DNA of 64,000 nucleotides from Flavobacteriales bacterium (GTDB lineage: Bacteria; Bacteroidota; Bacteroidia; Flavobacteriales_F; PHOS-HE28): the NCBI GenBank assembly GCA_023957375.1, contig JAMLHB010000003.1:317830-381829 (forward strand). The letters are read 5' to 3'. Both the position numbers and the translations under genes were made by a program. The stretch's first letter is position 1. Every line of letters begins with the position of its first letter. The notes beneath the pieces are model-generated. The model did not search any database. It was given only the letters and a program-made list of their open reading frames with translations, and was not told the origin of the DNA. Shown here piece after piece: positions 33,802 through 41,690 of this stretch.

Positions 33802-34914
33802 ATGGATACCTCCAAAGCGGTCCAATACCACTACGACGGATTTCCACCTCAGCAGATCGATTACGAGGTGCTATTGAATCCGCTGCTCCGGGCGGCGGAT
33901 GCGCTGGCCCGATATGACCAGATGCTCAAGGGGCTGCACAATAGCGAACTGCTTCTGGCGCCATTACGGAACCAGGAAGCGGTATTCTCCTCCCGGATGG
34001 AAGGCACCATCAGCACCATGGACGAGATCCTGCAATACGATGCAGACAGCATTGGTGAAGAGTACGTGCCCGGAATGAGGTCGGATGTGTTGGAGACCAT
34101 CCTCTATCGCCGCACATTGATCACGGCACAGGAAGAACTGCAGGAAGGGCGTCCATTCAGCCCGCATCTGATCCAAAGGATGCACCAACAACTGCTCTCC
34201 ATTGGACGCGGTGCCGACAAGGCCCCAGGGCAGTTCAAGGCAGAGCAGAACTACCTGGCCGACAAGCCGAAGCAGCAGATCCTCTTCGTGCCGATCGCAC
34301 CGGAACACCTACGCGGCGGCTTGGAGCGATTGTTCGAATACATGAACGCGGACACACATCCCCCCTTATTACGGGCCGGTGTAATGCACCTCGAATTTGA
34401 GGCGCTGCACCCTTTCAAGGATGGGAACGGACGGATCGGGCGGATGCTCATCACCTTGCACATGTGGCGCATGGGTTTGATCAGCGCCCCGCATTTCTAC
34501 ATGTCCGGTTACTTCGATGAGCACAAGGACGAATACATCGACACCATGCGCGAGGTATCACGGTCCGGGCGATGGGAGGCCTGGTGCGGCTTCTTTTTCC
34601 GTGCCGTAGAGGACAGAGCATTGAAGAATATCGCCACTGCCGAACGGATCAAGACCTTGTACGAGGACATGAAGGTCCACTTCACCGATGCGCTGGGATC
34701 CAAGAGGAGTGTCATGGCGCTCGACCATGTCTTCACAAATCCTGTGTTCAGAAGCAGTCAGTTCCTGAAGAAAAGCGGTATTCCGCCAGCAAGTGCCCGC
34801 CGCTTCATCCGTGTGTTGGCCGAGCGGCAACTGATCAAAACCCTTGCACCGGGCTCAGGCCGTCGGGCGACACTGTACTCCTTCGAGCCATTGATGAAGC
34901 TGGTACGGATCTGA
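33802..34914 (+). CDS. Fic family protein (class II, self-inhibited type)
   Basis: A 370-residue Fic protein, of a family that transfers AMP (or related groups) from nucleotides to hydroxyls of target proteins. The full active-site motif HPFKDGNGRIGR is at residues 203-214, so catalysis should be possible. An inhibitory-helix motif (S/T)xxxE(G/N) is seen N-terminally as SSRMEG (Ser63, Glu67), which defines class II. A Fic_N domain precedes the core, and a winged-helix-like C-terminus follows (ASARRFIRVLAERQLIK). It has its own promoter and lower GC than neighbours. It lies between two copies of the hppD 3' end, so it looks inserted. The target is unknown. Confidence 0.92.
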   Translation: MDTSKAVQYHYDGFPPQQIDYEVLLNPLLRAADALARYDQMLKGLHNSELLLAPLRNQEAVFSSRMEGTISTMDEILQYDADSIGEEYVPGMRSDVLETILYRRTLITAQEELQEGRPFSPHLIQRMHQQLLSIGRGADKAPGQFKAEQNYLADKPKQQILFVPIAPEHLRGGLERLFEYMNADTHPPLLRAGVMHLEFEALHPFKDGNGRIGRMLITLHMWRMGLISAPHFYMSGYFDEHKDEYIDTMREVSRSGRWEAWCGFFFRAVEDRALKNIATAERIKTLYEDMKVHFTDALGSKRSVMALDHVFTNPVFRSSQFLKKSGIPPASARRFIRVLAERQLIKTLAPGSGRRATLYSFEPLMKLVRI

Positions 34915-34929
34915 AGCACGGCGCACGAG

Positions 34930-35141
34930 GTGCCTGTACAGGACCGCCCCACGCTCTTGTTCGAGACCATCCAGCGCAAGGGCGCTGCAGCGCTTCGGCA
35001 AAGGCAACTTCAAGGCGCTGTTCGAGGCGATCGTCCCGTTGTACAGCGGGAGGGAGCAGGAAAGCCGGGGGGACGTTGTGACCCCTGCCTATTGAGCTTC
35101 AGGGAAAGGGCGTCCAGCGGGATGCCCTTTCGCCATTGAAT
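34930..35141 (+). pseudogene. orphan, frameshifted copy B of the hppD 3' end
   Basis: The sequence from about 34930 repeats the end of hppD: DRPTLLFETIQRKGA is read in one frame, then [13 protein letters not shown] in the next after a 1-nt insertion, followed by a short extra block and REQESRG. The trailer hairpin is repeated too. There is no start or upstream part of hppD here, so it cannot encode a working enzyme. It marks the distal edge of the Fic insertion. The intact copy A is at 33417-33605. Confidence 0.85.
35104..35131 (+). terminator. terminator hairpin after orphan hppD end
   Basis: GAAAGGGC (35104-35111) and GCCCTTTC (35124-35131) form a perfect 8-bp stem with a 12-nt loop and a short T run. 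It corresponds to the weaker hairpin at 33571-33593 and probably was the original hppD terminator. Confidence 0.6.
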
Positions 35142-35170
35142 GCTTTCGGTGGCCGTTGAGGTCGTGCTCT

Positions 35171-35707
35171 TCATGCACCTTCCAAGGCATGGCCACGCTT
35201 GAACGCCACAGCATATAACGGCCCGTTGCCGTAATGCGAAGGCCGTTCGCCCAACAGTACCGCATCTTCAAATCCAGCCTTTGCGAACAACGGCACGGCG
35301 GTTTTGCGTGGCAAGGGGAAGGGCACCCAGGGGATCAACGGCCGGGCTGTGTCGTACTCCACGAGCAGCACGGTCAGCGCCACTTGCGCGATGCGGGCCA
35401 GCAGCGCCTCCTTGCCTTCCACGAAGTGCAGTACGTTCGCCAGCAGCACGCCATCCATAGGGCCGGGCAGCGGGTCCTGCACATCGGCGTTCAGTGTGGT
35501 GATGCGCACGCCGTTGTGCGTGGCGGGTACGGCGCTCAACGCTTTCTCATCGCGGTCCACGGCGGTGATGGTGCTTCCGGGCGGTAGCAGTTCCGCCAAG
35601 GCCCGGGTGAAGGTGCCCGTGCCGCAGCCCAGCTCTATCCAGCGGTTGGGGCGGGTGTGAAGAATCGGCGCATGGCCCAACAAGGTGCGTGCTTCGGCAG
35701 TGGTCAT
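35171..35707 (-). CDS. class I SAM-dependent methyltransferase
   Basis: A 178-residue Rossmann-fold methyltransferase. Motif I is ELGCGTGTFTRALAELLPPG near residue 27, followed by the acidic VDRDEKAL (ribose-binding), LNADVQDPLPG and LLANVLHFV. It is short, with little beyond the SAM-binding core, so the substrate cannot be predicted. It lies between the orphan hppD end (plus strand) and the orphan formate dehydrogenase end (minus strand), i.e. between two insertion units. Confidence 0.82.
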   Translation of the reverse strand: MTTAEARTLLGHAPILHTRPNRWIELGCGTGTFTRALAELLPPGSTITAVDRDEKALSAVPATHNGVRITTLNADVQDPLPGPMDGVLLANVLHFVEGKEALLARIAQVALTVLLVEYDTARPLIPWVPFPLPRKTAVPLFAKAGFEDAVLLGERPSHYGNGPLYAVAFKRGHALEGA

Positions 35708-35758
35708 GGGTTTGCTGCAATCCTGCCGAGAGCGACCGCCGCCCTTAAATTCAGATGT

Positions 35759-35985
35759 TCACCCTTTCTCCACCACCTCCCCCGCTTTCCGCATGCCGGC
35801 CTTGCGCGCCTTGCGGATCCTGCAGGTCACCACCTTGTACTCCGGGCATAGTGCCTCATTGTCGTGGATGTCGCTGGTGATGGTATTGAGCATCACTTCA
35901 GGGAAGTGGAAGGTATTGCTGAGGATGCCGGGCTTTACTTCATCGGCAACGCGCGCCTGGATGTCCACCGTGCCGGGCCTTCGGT
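35759..35985 (-). pseudogene. orphan copy B of the formate dehydrogenase alpha 3' end
   Basis: On the minus strand this encodes VDIQARVADEVKPGILSNTF and onward to EVVEKG and a TGA stop at 35761-35759. Of the last 69 residues 62 match the end of the formate dehydrogenase at 36635-39499. The frame is intact over the copied part, but there is no upstream gene body: homology fades near 35985, just after the antitoxin stop at 36003. It therefore looks like the displaced original end, or a duplicate, left behind when the toxin-antitoxin pair inserted. Confidence 0.9.
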
Positions 35986-36002
35986 AGGCGCGCTCCTGAA
36001 GC

Positions 36003-36188
36003 TTATGCGGCCTTCTTGTCTCCTGCCTTCAAGCTCGCTTCCAGCAACTTCGCCCACTTGGCCTTTATACGCTTGAATTCTGCCGGATCGAAGTCCGGGT
36101 CATGCCGCTCGCGATACATGGCCTCGCGGATCTCACGCACCATTTTCACGGCATCGTAACCTTTCTTGGGTCTGGTCGTGGTGTTCAT
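36003..36188 (-). CDS. putative antitoxin of a PIN toxin (second gene of pair)
   Basis: A 61-residue basic/acidic protein (MNTTTRPKKGYDAVKMVREI, REAMYRERHDPDFDPAEFKR). It is not closely recognised, but its size, helical charge pattern and 4-nt overlap (ATGA) with the PIN gene mark it as the likely antitoxin. The order is unusual: toxin first, antitoxin second. There is no separate promoter visible. It is followed within about 20 nt by the orphan formate dehydrogenase end. Confidence 0.6.
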   Translation of the reverse strand: MNTTTRPKKGYDAVKMVREIREAMYRERHDPDFDPAEFKRIKAKWAKLLEASLKAGDKKAA

Positions 36189-36631
36189 GTGATAAGGTCT
36201 CTAGGGCTGCGAATCTCCAGCATCCTGTAGCCGAGCTTCAAATTTACGGCGTTGTACAGCCGAATGCGGTTGTAGTTCACAATGTGCTTGAAGTTCCAAC
36301 TCACCAGCAGGTCCACCTGTGCGATGGTGGCGATGGCGATGTGCTGGGTGTCCAATTCGGATTTCTTGGTGACAATGCGTTCCTTGATATACGCGGCGGC
36401 GAGCGCTTCGGCATCCGGGGAGAGGCGCATCACATCAAGGTGCTTGGACTTCAGTTCCTTCAGCAATTGGCGCACACGCTCCGGCGCTACAGAGAGTTCA
36501 GCTTCACTGATATCGGAAATGACCGCCCGGTGCAGACCGGCCCTGATCTGATCGAAGAGCCCCACTGACCATTCCTCGAACTCCTTATCGAAGCAGCCAC
36601 CGAAGACCGAGGTATCGATGTAAATCCTCAT
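36185..36631 (-). CDS. PIN-domain putative toxin
   Basis: A 148-residue PIN-fold protein, a presumed ribonuclease. It starts MRIYIDTSVFGGCFDKEFEE (first Asp). Further acidic positions are in SDISEAELSVAPERVR (Glu), KSELDTQHIAIATIAQVDLL (Asp) and LVSWNFKHIVNYNRI (the SWN/NFKH signature of this PIN subgroup). ATG 36631 lies 3 nt after the formate dehydrogenase stop; a TTG at 36634 is in frame. It has no obvious promoter of its own, so it is probably translated from the formate dehydrogenase mRNA. It precedes, rather than follows, its presumed antitoxin. Confidence 0.85.
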   Translation of the reverse strand: MRIYIDTSVFGGCFDKEFEEWSVGLFDQIRAGLHRAVISDISEAELSVAPERVRQLLKELKSKHLDVMRLSPDAEALAAAYIKERIVTKKSELDTQHIAIATIAQVDLLVSWNFKHIVNYNRIRLYNAVNLKLGYRMLEIRSPRDLIT

Positions 36632-36634
36632 CAA

Positions 36635-36863
36635 CTATGCCTTCACCACCACCTCCCCCGCCTTCCGCATCTGTCCCTTCCGTGCCTTGCGGATCCTGCA
36701 CGTCACCACCTTGTACTCCGGGCATAGTGCCTCACTGTCGTGGATGTCGCTGGTGATGGTATTGAGCATCACTTCAGGGAAGTGGAAGGTACTGCTGAGG
36801 ATGCCGGGCTTCACCTCGTCGGTGACGCGCGCCTGGATGTCCACCTTGCCGCGCGGGCTTTCC
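36635..36863 (-). repeat. direct repeat copy A: formate dehydrogenase alpha 3' end
   Basis: The last ~228 bp of the intact gene match 35759-35985 at roughly 90% identity. One block of more than 50 nt spanning 36735-36790 is identical. The repeats are in the same direction and flank the PIN pair. Confidence 0.88.
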
Positions 36864-39499
36864 ACGCAGACCATGTCGCCATCGGCGATGCCGTGCTGCT
36901 GCGCGTCGGCGGGGTTGATCATCAGCAGGTCCGAGGTCAGGATCACTTCGTTGCCGGTGCGGCGCGTCATGGTGCCGCTGTTGTAGTGCTCCAGCTCGCG
37001 GTTGGTGGTGATGATGAACGGGTAGTCCTTGCCGTGGGCCTCCACTTCCGGGCTTTCCACCCATGGCTTGAAGATGAAGCGGCCCTTGCCGCGTTTGAAG
37101 GTTTCCGTGTGCAGGATCTTGGTGTCACTGCCGTCGGCCTTCACGGGCCATTGCTTTCCGTTCTCGCCAAGATCCTCCCACTTCACCCCGGCGAAGAAAG
37201 GCACGATGCGGCTGATCTCTTCCAATACCCAGTCCGGATGGTACGTGGTGCTGGCGTTGCCGCTGCGGGTGCCGGTGCGCTTGGCGTAGCGTTCCATCAC
37301 ATCGCAGACGATCTGGCCATCCGACCTTGTGCCTTCCAACGGCGGCACCACTTCGTTCACGCGTTGGATGCGGCGTTCGCCATTGGTGAAGGTGCCGTTC
37401 TTCTCCAGGAAGCTGGCCGCGGGCAGGATCACGTCGGCATACTTGGCCGTATTGGTCATGAAGATCTCCTGCACCACCAGCAGTTCGAGGCTTTCCATGG
37501 CCTTCATCACCTTTTGGGTGTTGGGGTCGGTCTGCACCACGTCCTCACCCATCAGCCACAGGGCCTTCAGTTCACCGTTGATGGCCGCATTGAACATCTC
37601 GGGGATCTTCCAGCCGATGCGCGTGGGCATGGGCACGCCGTAGTGCGCCTCGTACTGCTTGTTCACCGCGCTGCTGGTGAGGTCCAGGTAGCCCGCGCCT
37701 TGGTGGGGCTGTGCGCCCATGTCGGCGGCGCCCTGCACGTTGTTCTGTCCGCGCAACGGGTTTACCCCCGTGCCGCGCCTTCCTACGTGGCCGGTCATCA
37801 TGGCCAGGTCGGCGATCTGCATCACGGCGAAGGTGCCTTGGTAGTGCTCGGTGACGCCTAAGCCGTGGAAGCTCATGGCCGCAGGGGCCTTGGCGTAGGC
37901 GATGGCGGCTTGGCGCACCAGTTCGCGGTCCACGCCGGTCTCGCGTTCCATGGCGGCCATGTCCACGCCGAGCACTTCCTTCCTGAAATCCTCCCAGCCC
38001 TCGGTGCGGGTGTCGATGAACTCCTGCTTCACCAGCCCTTCGTGGATGATGTAGTACAACATCATGTTCAGCAGGGCCACGTTGGTGCCAGGCCGCAACT
38101 GCAGGTGGAAGTGGGCGTAACGGGCCAGCTCGGTGCGGCGCGGATCGATCACGATCAGCGTCTTGCCCTTCATCACGTGCTGCTTGATCTTGGCGCCGGT
38201 AACGGGGTGCGCGTCGCTGGGGTTCGCACCGATCACCAGGATGGCGTGCGTGTCGTTCAGGTCGTCGATGCTGTTGGTGGCCGCGCCGGTGCCGAAGGTC
38301 TCCTGCATGCCGAGCGCCGTTGGGCTGTGGCACACGCGCGCGCAGCAGTCAATGTTGTTGGTGCCCACCAGCGCCCGCATGAACTTTTGCATGAGGTAGT
38401 TCTCCTCATTGGGGCAGCGCGCGCTGCTGATGCCGGCGATGGCATCGGGGCCGTGCGCGTCGCGGATGGCGATGAGCCGGTCCAGCATGAAGTCGTAGGC
38501 CTCGTCCCAGGTGGCGGGTTGCAGCTCCCCGTTCCTGCGGATCAGCGGGGTGCGCAGGCGGTCGGGGTGGTTGTAGAATTTGAAGGCGTAGCGGCCCTTC
38601 AGGCAGGTGTGGCCCTGGTTGGCCTCCGCATCATAAGGCGCGGTGATACCCGCCACGGTGCCGTCCTTCACCTTCACGTCCAGGTTGCAGCCCACGCCGC
38701 AGTAGGTGCAGGTGGTGCGCACCACCTCGTCGGCCACGGTTTCCTTGGCGCGGAACACGTCGGTAATGGCGCTGGTGGGACAGGCCTGCGCACAGGCGCC
38801 GCAGCTCACGCAGTCGCTGTCGAAGAAGCTTTCATCGGTGCCCTTCACCACCACGTTGCCAAATCCACGTCCTGCCATGGTGAGCACCATTTCGCCCTGC
38901 ACTTCGTCGCAGGCACGGATGCAGCGGTAGCAGCCGATGCACGCGCTGAGGTCGCTCACCATGTAAGGGTGGCTGGTGTCCATCGGCGTGTCCAAGTGGT
39001 TCCAGCCCTTGGGGTAGCGCACCGCATCCACGTCCACGCCGAGGCGCTTCACCACATTGTAGAGCTCGTTCTTGCCGTGATCCTCGGTCTTCAGGCGCTC
39101 GGTGTCGTAGTCGGTGAGCACCAGCTCCACGATGTTCTTGCGCAGCCGCTCCATGCGCGGGCTGTTGGTGGTGATGTACATGCCATTGCCGATGGGGCTG
39201 TGGCAGCTGGCCATCACCTTCTTGGGGCCATCTTCCTTGAGCGCCACTTCCACCGAACACACGCGGCAACTGCCGAAGGGCTCCAGGTTGGGCGCATCGC
39301 ACAGCGTGGGCACAGGGTCGGGACCTTTGTGGCGGCGCATGAAGGCGAGCATGGTCTCGCCCTGGATGATCGGGAAGGCCTTTCCGTCGATGAAGGCAGT
39401 GCCCGCGTCGGTGGCGGCCTTGTTGGCGCTGGAGGGCGCGCTGGCTGTGCGCGCGGCCGGTGTAGCGGGCGATCCGTGCTTGGCTTGCGGCGTATTCAT
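36635..39499 (-). CDS. fdhA: molybdenum/tungsten formate dehydrogenase, alpha subunit (NAD-linked type)
   Basis: A 954-residue catalytic subunit that interconverts formate and CO2. In order: a Pro/Ala-rich N-terminus; a 2Fe-2S domain (CDAPNLEPFGSCRVC); a His-Cys-ligated cluster region; two 4Fe-4S sites (CIGCYRCIRACDE, CVSCGACAQACP); the 4Fe-4S site CTYCGVGCNLDV; and the bis-MGD catalytic domain with CCARVCHSPTALG. Cys390 takes the selenocysteine position and His391 is the catalytic histidine. The molydopterin-binding C-terminal domain ends in RKAGEVVVKA. The NuoG-like N-terminus and its partner gene indicate a soluble NAD(P)-dependent complex. Its 3' end is directly followed by a PIN toxin gene, and its last ~70 codons are duplicated beyond that. 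Confidence 0.95.
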   Translation of the reverse strand: MNTPQAKHGSPATPAARTASAPSSANKAATDAGTAFIDGKAFPIIQGETMLAFMRRHKGPDPVPTLCDAPNLEPFGSCRVCSVEVALKEDGPKKVMASCHSPIGNGMYITTNSPRMERLRKNIVELVLTDYDTERLKTEDHGKNELYNVVKRLGVDVDAVRYPKGWNHLDTPMDTSHPYMVSDLSACIGCYRCIRACDEVQGEMVLTMAGRGFGNVVVKGTDESFFDSDCVSCGACAQACPTSAITDVFRAKETVADEVVRTTCTYCGVGCNLDVKVKDGTVAGITAPYDAEANQGHTCLKGRYAFKFYNHPDRLRTPLIRRNGELQPATWDEAYDFMLDRLIAIRDAHGPDAIAGISSARCPNEENYLMQKFMRALVGTNNIDCCARVCHSPTALGMQETFGTGAATNSIDDLNDTHAILVIGANPSDAHPVTGAKIKQHVMKGKTLIVIDPRRTELARYAHFHLQLRPGTNVALLNMMLYYIIHEGLVKQEFIDTRTEGWEDFRKEVLGVDMAAMERETGVDRELVRQAAIAYAKAPAAMSFHGLGVTEHYQGTFAVMQIADLAMMTGHVGRRGTGVNPLRGQNNVQGAADMGAQPHQGAGYLDLTSSAVNKQYEAHYGVPMPTRIGWKIPEMFNAAINGELKALWLMGEDVVQTDPNTQKVMKAMESLELLVVQEIFMTNTAKYADVILPAASFLEKNGTFTNGERRIQRVNEVVPPLEGTRSDGQIVCDVMERYAKRTGTRSGNASTTYHPDWVLEEISRIVPFFAGVKWEDLGENGKQWPVKADGSDTKILHTETFKRGKGRFIFKPWVESPEVEAHGKDYPFIITTNRELEHYNSGTMTRRTGNEVILTSDLLMINPADAQQHGIADGDMVCVESPRGKVDIQARVTDEVKPGILSSTFHFPEVMLNTITSDIHDSEALCPEYKVVTCRIRKARKGQMRKAGEVVVKA

Positions 39500-39529
39500 G
39501 GCGAGTTCGGTTGAAGGCTCAAGGCGGTC

Positions 39530-41236
39530 TTACGGGTTGTTCTTGAAGGCGGGCTGGAGTTCATCGGCGAAGTATTCCAAGGCGTTCTTCACGCCCAGCG
39601 GCAGGCCGCCGCCCAGGGCGCAAAGGCTGCCGATCTCCATGGTCTCCAGCAGGTCGTCGAGGAGCTGCCGGTCCATCAGGCGGCCTTCGGTGGCGCCTTC
39701 GATCAGCTCCTTGCCGCGCACCGAGCCGATGCGGCATGGGAAGCATTTGCCGCAGCTTTCCACGGAAGCGAACTCGAAGAGGTGCTTGAGGTACTCCACC
39801 ATGGGGAAGTTCTCCGGGATGGAGAGGATGCTGGCATGGCCCAGGAGAAAGCCTTCCTGCTGGAAGCTCTCGAAGTCGATGGAGAGCGCGTTCACCTTGT
39901 GCAAGGGCACGATGCCGCCGAGCGGTCCGCCGATGTGCAGGGCTTTCGTTGGACGGGCAAAGCCCTGGCCCAGCTCATCGATCACGCGGGCCAGCGGGGT
40001 GCCGCACTCCACTTCGTACAGACCGGGCCGCTTGAAACCGCTGTCCAGGCACACCAGCTTGCTGCCGTTGCTCTTTTCGCTGCCCAGCTTGGCGAAGGCG
40101 GCACCGCCGTGCTGCACCACCCAAGGCACACAGGCCAGGGTTTCCACGTTGTTCACCACGGTGGGCCTGTTGAAGAGGCCCTGCTGTGCGGGGTACGGCG
40201 GACGCGTGCGCACCTCGCCACGCTTGCCTTCGATGCTGTTGAGCAGCGCGGTTTCCTCGCCGCAGATGTATGCCCCGGCGGCCTTGATCACGCGGAAGCG
40301 CCAGTTGAAGCCGTTGCCCTTGATGTCCTTGCCGATCCAGCCGTTGGCAGCCAGCTCATCGATGGCTTTCAATACAATGGTGCGCGCTTCGGGATATTCG
40401 GCGCGGATGTACAGCACACCGGTATCGGCACCTACGCAATACCCGGCGATCATCATGCCCAACAGCACCAAGTGCGGGCGCTGCTCCAGCAGGTAGCGGT
40501 CGCTGAAGGCGGCGGGATCGCCCTCGTCAGCGTTGCACACGATGTACTTGCGCGGGGTGCCGTTGCCGGTGGTATCCTCCGCGTTCCGGCAGGCTTCCAG
40601 TTTGAAACCCATGGGGAAGCCTGCACCGCCGCGGCCGCGGATGGTGGCCAGCTTGATCTCGTTGAGCACGTCCGCGCTGTCGCTCTTCAGCACCTTCTCC
40701 CACAAGGCATAGAATGCGGGCAGCGAAGGCATGGGCGCGGTAAGGATGGGCTGAGCCATGGAGGTGCCCACGTGATGATGTCCGCCGGCATCCACGGCCA
40801 CTTTCTTCTTCGCCTCCACCTCCTTCACCAGCTCGCCCACCTTTTCAATGGCGCTGCCGCTGTAGTTCAGCCCGCCCACGTTGAAACTGCTGTTCTCGTG
40901 GCAGCGGCCCATGCAGCACATGTGGCCGATTTCCTCTTCCTTGTAGTGATTGCGCAGCTCATCCTGCACGTGCTGCTGCGTGCCCGCCACCAAGCAGGCG
41001 CTGCCGTTGCACACATAGGCTTTCTTGCCCTGGTTCTCCTTGTTCAGGAAATCGTAGAACGAGGCCGCGCCGTAGGTCATGGCCTCGCCGATCAGGAAAT
41101 CCTTGGAGATGGCGGTCAAGGTGGCATCGGTGGGCGAGCCGCCTTCTCGTTCGGCAGCTTGTTGCAGACGGTCCCAGAGGGCGTCGTCCAGTTCCTTGCC
41201 GTCGCGGCCGGAGAGGGAGGTGATGTTCTTGGACAT
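39530..41236 (-). CDS. fdhB: formate dehydrogenase beta subunit, fused NuoE-NuoF-like flavoprotein
   Basis: A 568-residue diaphorase subunit that passes electrons between the alpha subunit and NAD. The N-terminal thioredoxin-like domain binds a 2Fe-2S cluster (CNGSACLVAGTQ and CCMGRC). The NuoF-like part has GRGGAGFPMGFKLEACRN and CNADEGDPAAFSDRYLLEQR (FMN and NADH binding), then SCGKCFPCRIGSVRG for the 4Fe-4S cluster. The frame opens at 41350, but ATG 41236 (MSKNITSLSGRDGKELDDAL) fits. It is the first gene of a two-gene operon, 30 nt before fdhA. Confidence 0.92.
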   Translation of the reverse strand: MSKNITSLSGRDGKELDDALWDRLQQAAEREGGSPTDATLTAISKDFLIGEAMTYGAASFYDFLNKENQGKKAYVCNGSACLVAGTQQHVQDELRNHYKEEEIGHMCCMGRCHENSSFNVGGLNYSGSAIEKVGELVKEVEAKKKVAVDAGGHHHVGTSMAQPILTAPMPSLPAFYALWEKVLKSDSADVLNEIKLATIRGRGGAGFPMGFKLEACRNAEDTTGNGTPRKYIVCNADEGDPAAFSDRYLLEQRPHLVLLGMMIAGYCVGADTGVLYIRAEYPEARTIVLKAIDELAANGWIGKDIKGNGFNWRFRVIKAAGAYICGEETALLNSIEGKRGEVRTRPPYPAQQGLFNRPTVVNNVETLACVPWVVQHGGAAFAKLGSEKSNGSKLVCLDSGFKRPGLYEVECGTPLARVIDELGQGFARPTKALHIGGPLGGIVPLHKVNALSIDFESFQQEGFLLGHASILSIPENFPMVEYLKHLFEFASVESCGKCFPCRIGSVRGKELIEGATEGRLMDRQLLDDLLETMEIGSLCALGGGLPLGVKNALEYFADELQPAFKNNP

Positions 41237-41272
41237 GAGGCACCAAAGTAATGCGGAACGGGTCGGCTCGCC

Positions 41273-41280
41273 TAATTTCG
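41273..41280 (+). promoter_or_regulatory. -7-like box, TAATTTCG, before lipoprotein gene
   Basis: TAATTTCG ends exactly 5 nt before the ATG at 41286. It lies in the 49-nt divergent gap shared with fdhB, so the two promoters overlap. Confidence 0.5.
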
Positions 41281-41285
41281 CGGCC

Positions 41286-41690
41286 ATGCGCACCCTGTCG
41301 CTTTTCGCGGGCATCACGTCCTTACTGCTGGCCAGCACCGGTTGCACCAAGGAAAACCAGGATGACCAAGGCTACAGGCCCGCCGGCATCACCTTCCGCA
41401 CCGACTCCGGATACACCTTCCAGAACGATACCGTGGGCTTGGGCGACACCCTGCGCATCGGTGCCATGGTGGCCAAGGGCTCAAAGGACCTGGACGTGGT
41501 GTACGTGGAGATGCGCGTGAACGGCGGCAACTGGGCCAAGCAGGACACCTTCCCCTTCACGCAGAACCCCATGGCCGTGGATTTCCAAGCCATCATGGGC
41601 AACGAGCCGCATACCGAGGACTGGAGCGTGCTCGCCGTGGAGCACAATGGCGATGCCACCCGCCGCAGCCTCACCTTCACGGTGCAATAG
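41286..41690 (+). CDS. small lipoprotein of unknown function
   Basis: A 134-residue lipoprotein. The signal peptide SLFAGITSLLLASTGC has a lipobox with Cys20 as the lipidated residue, followed by TKENQDDQ. The rest is a single beta-sandwich-like domain (GYTFQNDTVGLGDTLRIGAM, KDLDVVYVEMRVNGG, EDWSVLAVEHNGDATRRSLT) of the kind often found in Bacteroidota surface or periplasmic lipoproteins. The function is not known. It diverges from the formate dehydrogenase operon. Confidence 0.75.
   Translation: MRTLSLFAGITSLLLASTGCTKENQDDQGYRPAGITFRTDSGYTFQNDTVGLGDTLRIGAMVAKGSKDLDVVYVEMRVNGGNWAKQDTFPFTQNPMAVDFQAIMGNEPHTEDWSVLAVEHNGDATRRSLTFTVQ

Noticed and set aside
34930-35139. 69-codon open frame after the Fic gene
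   Set aside because: It is a frameshifted copy of the hppD end, not an independent gene.
33417-36863. Classical integrative element or transposon
   Set aside because: No integrase, transposase or terminal inverted repeats are visible. The flanking repeats are gene 3' ends of 130-230 bp, too long for ordinary target-site duplications.
37865-39514. 549-codon plus-strand open frame
   Set aside because: It is antisense to fdhA throughout. Its predicted protein is His/Val/Ala-rich without any domain, as expected for the shadow of a high-GC gene; fdhA has every expected motif.
39782-41251. 489-codon plus-strand open frame
   Set aside because: Antisense shadow of the fused NuoE-NuoF-like gene.
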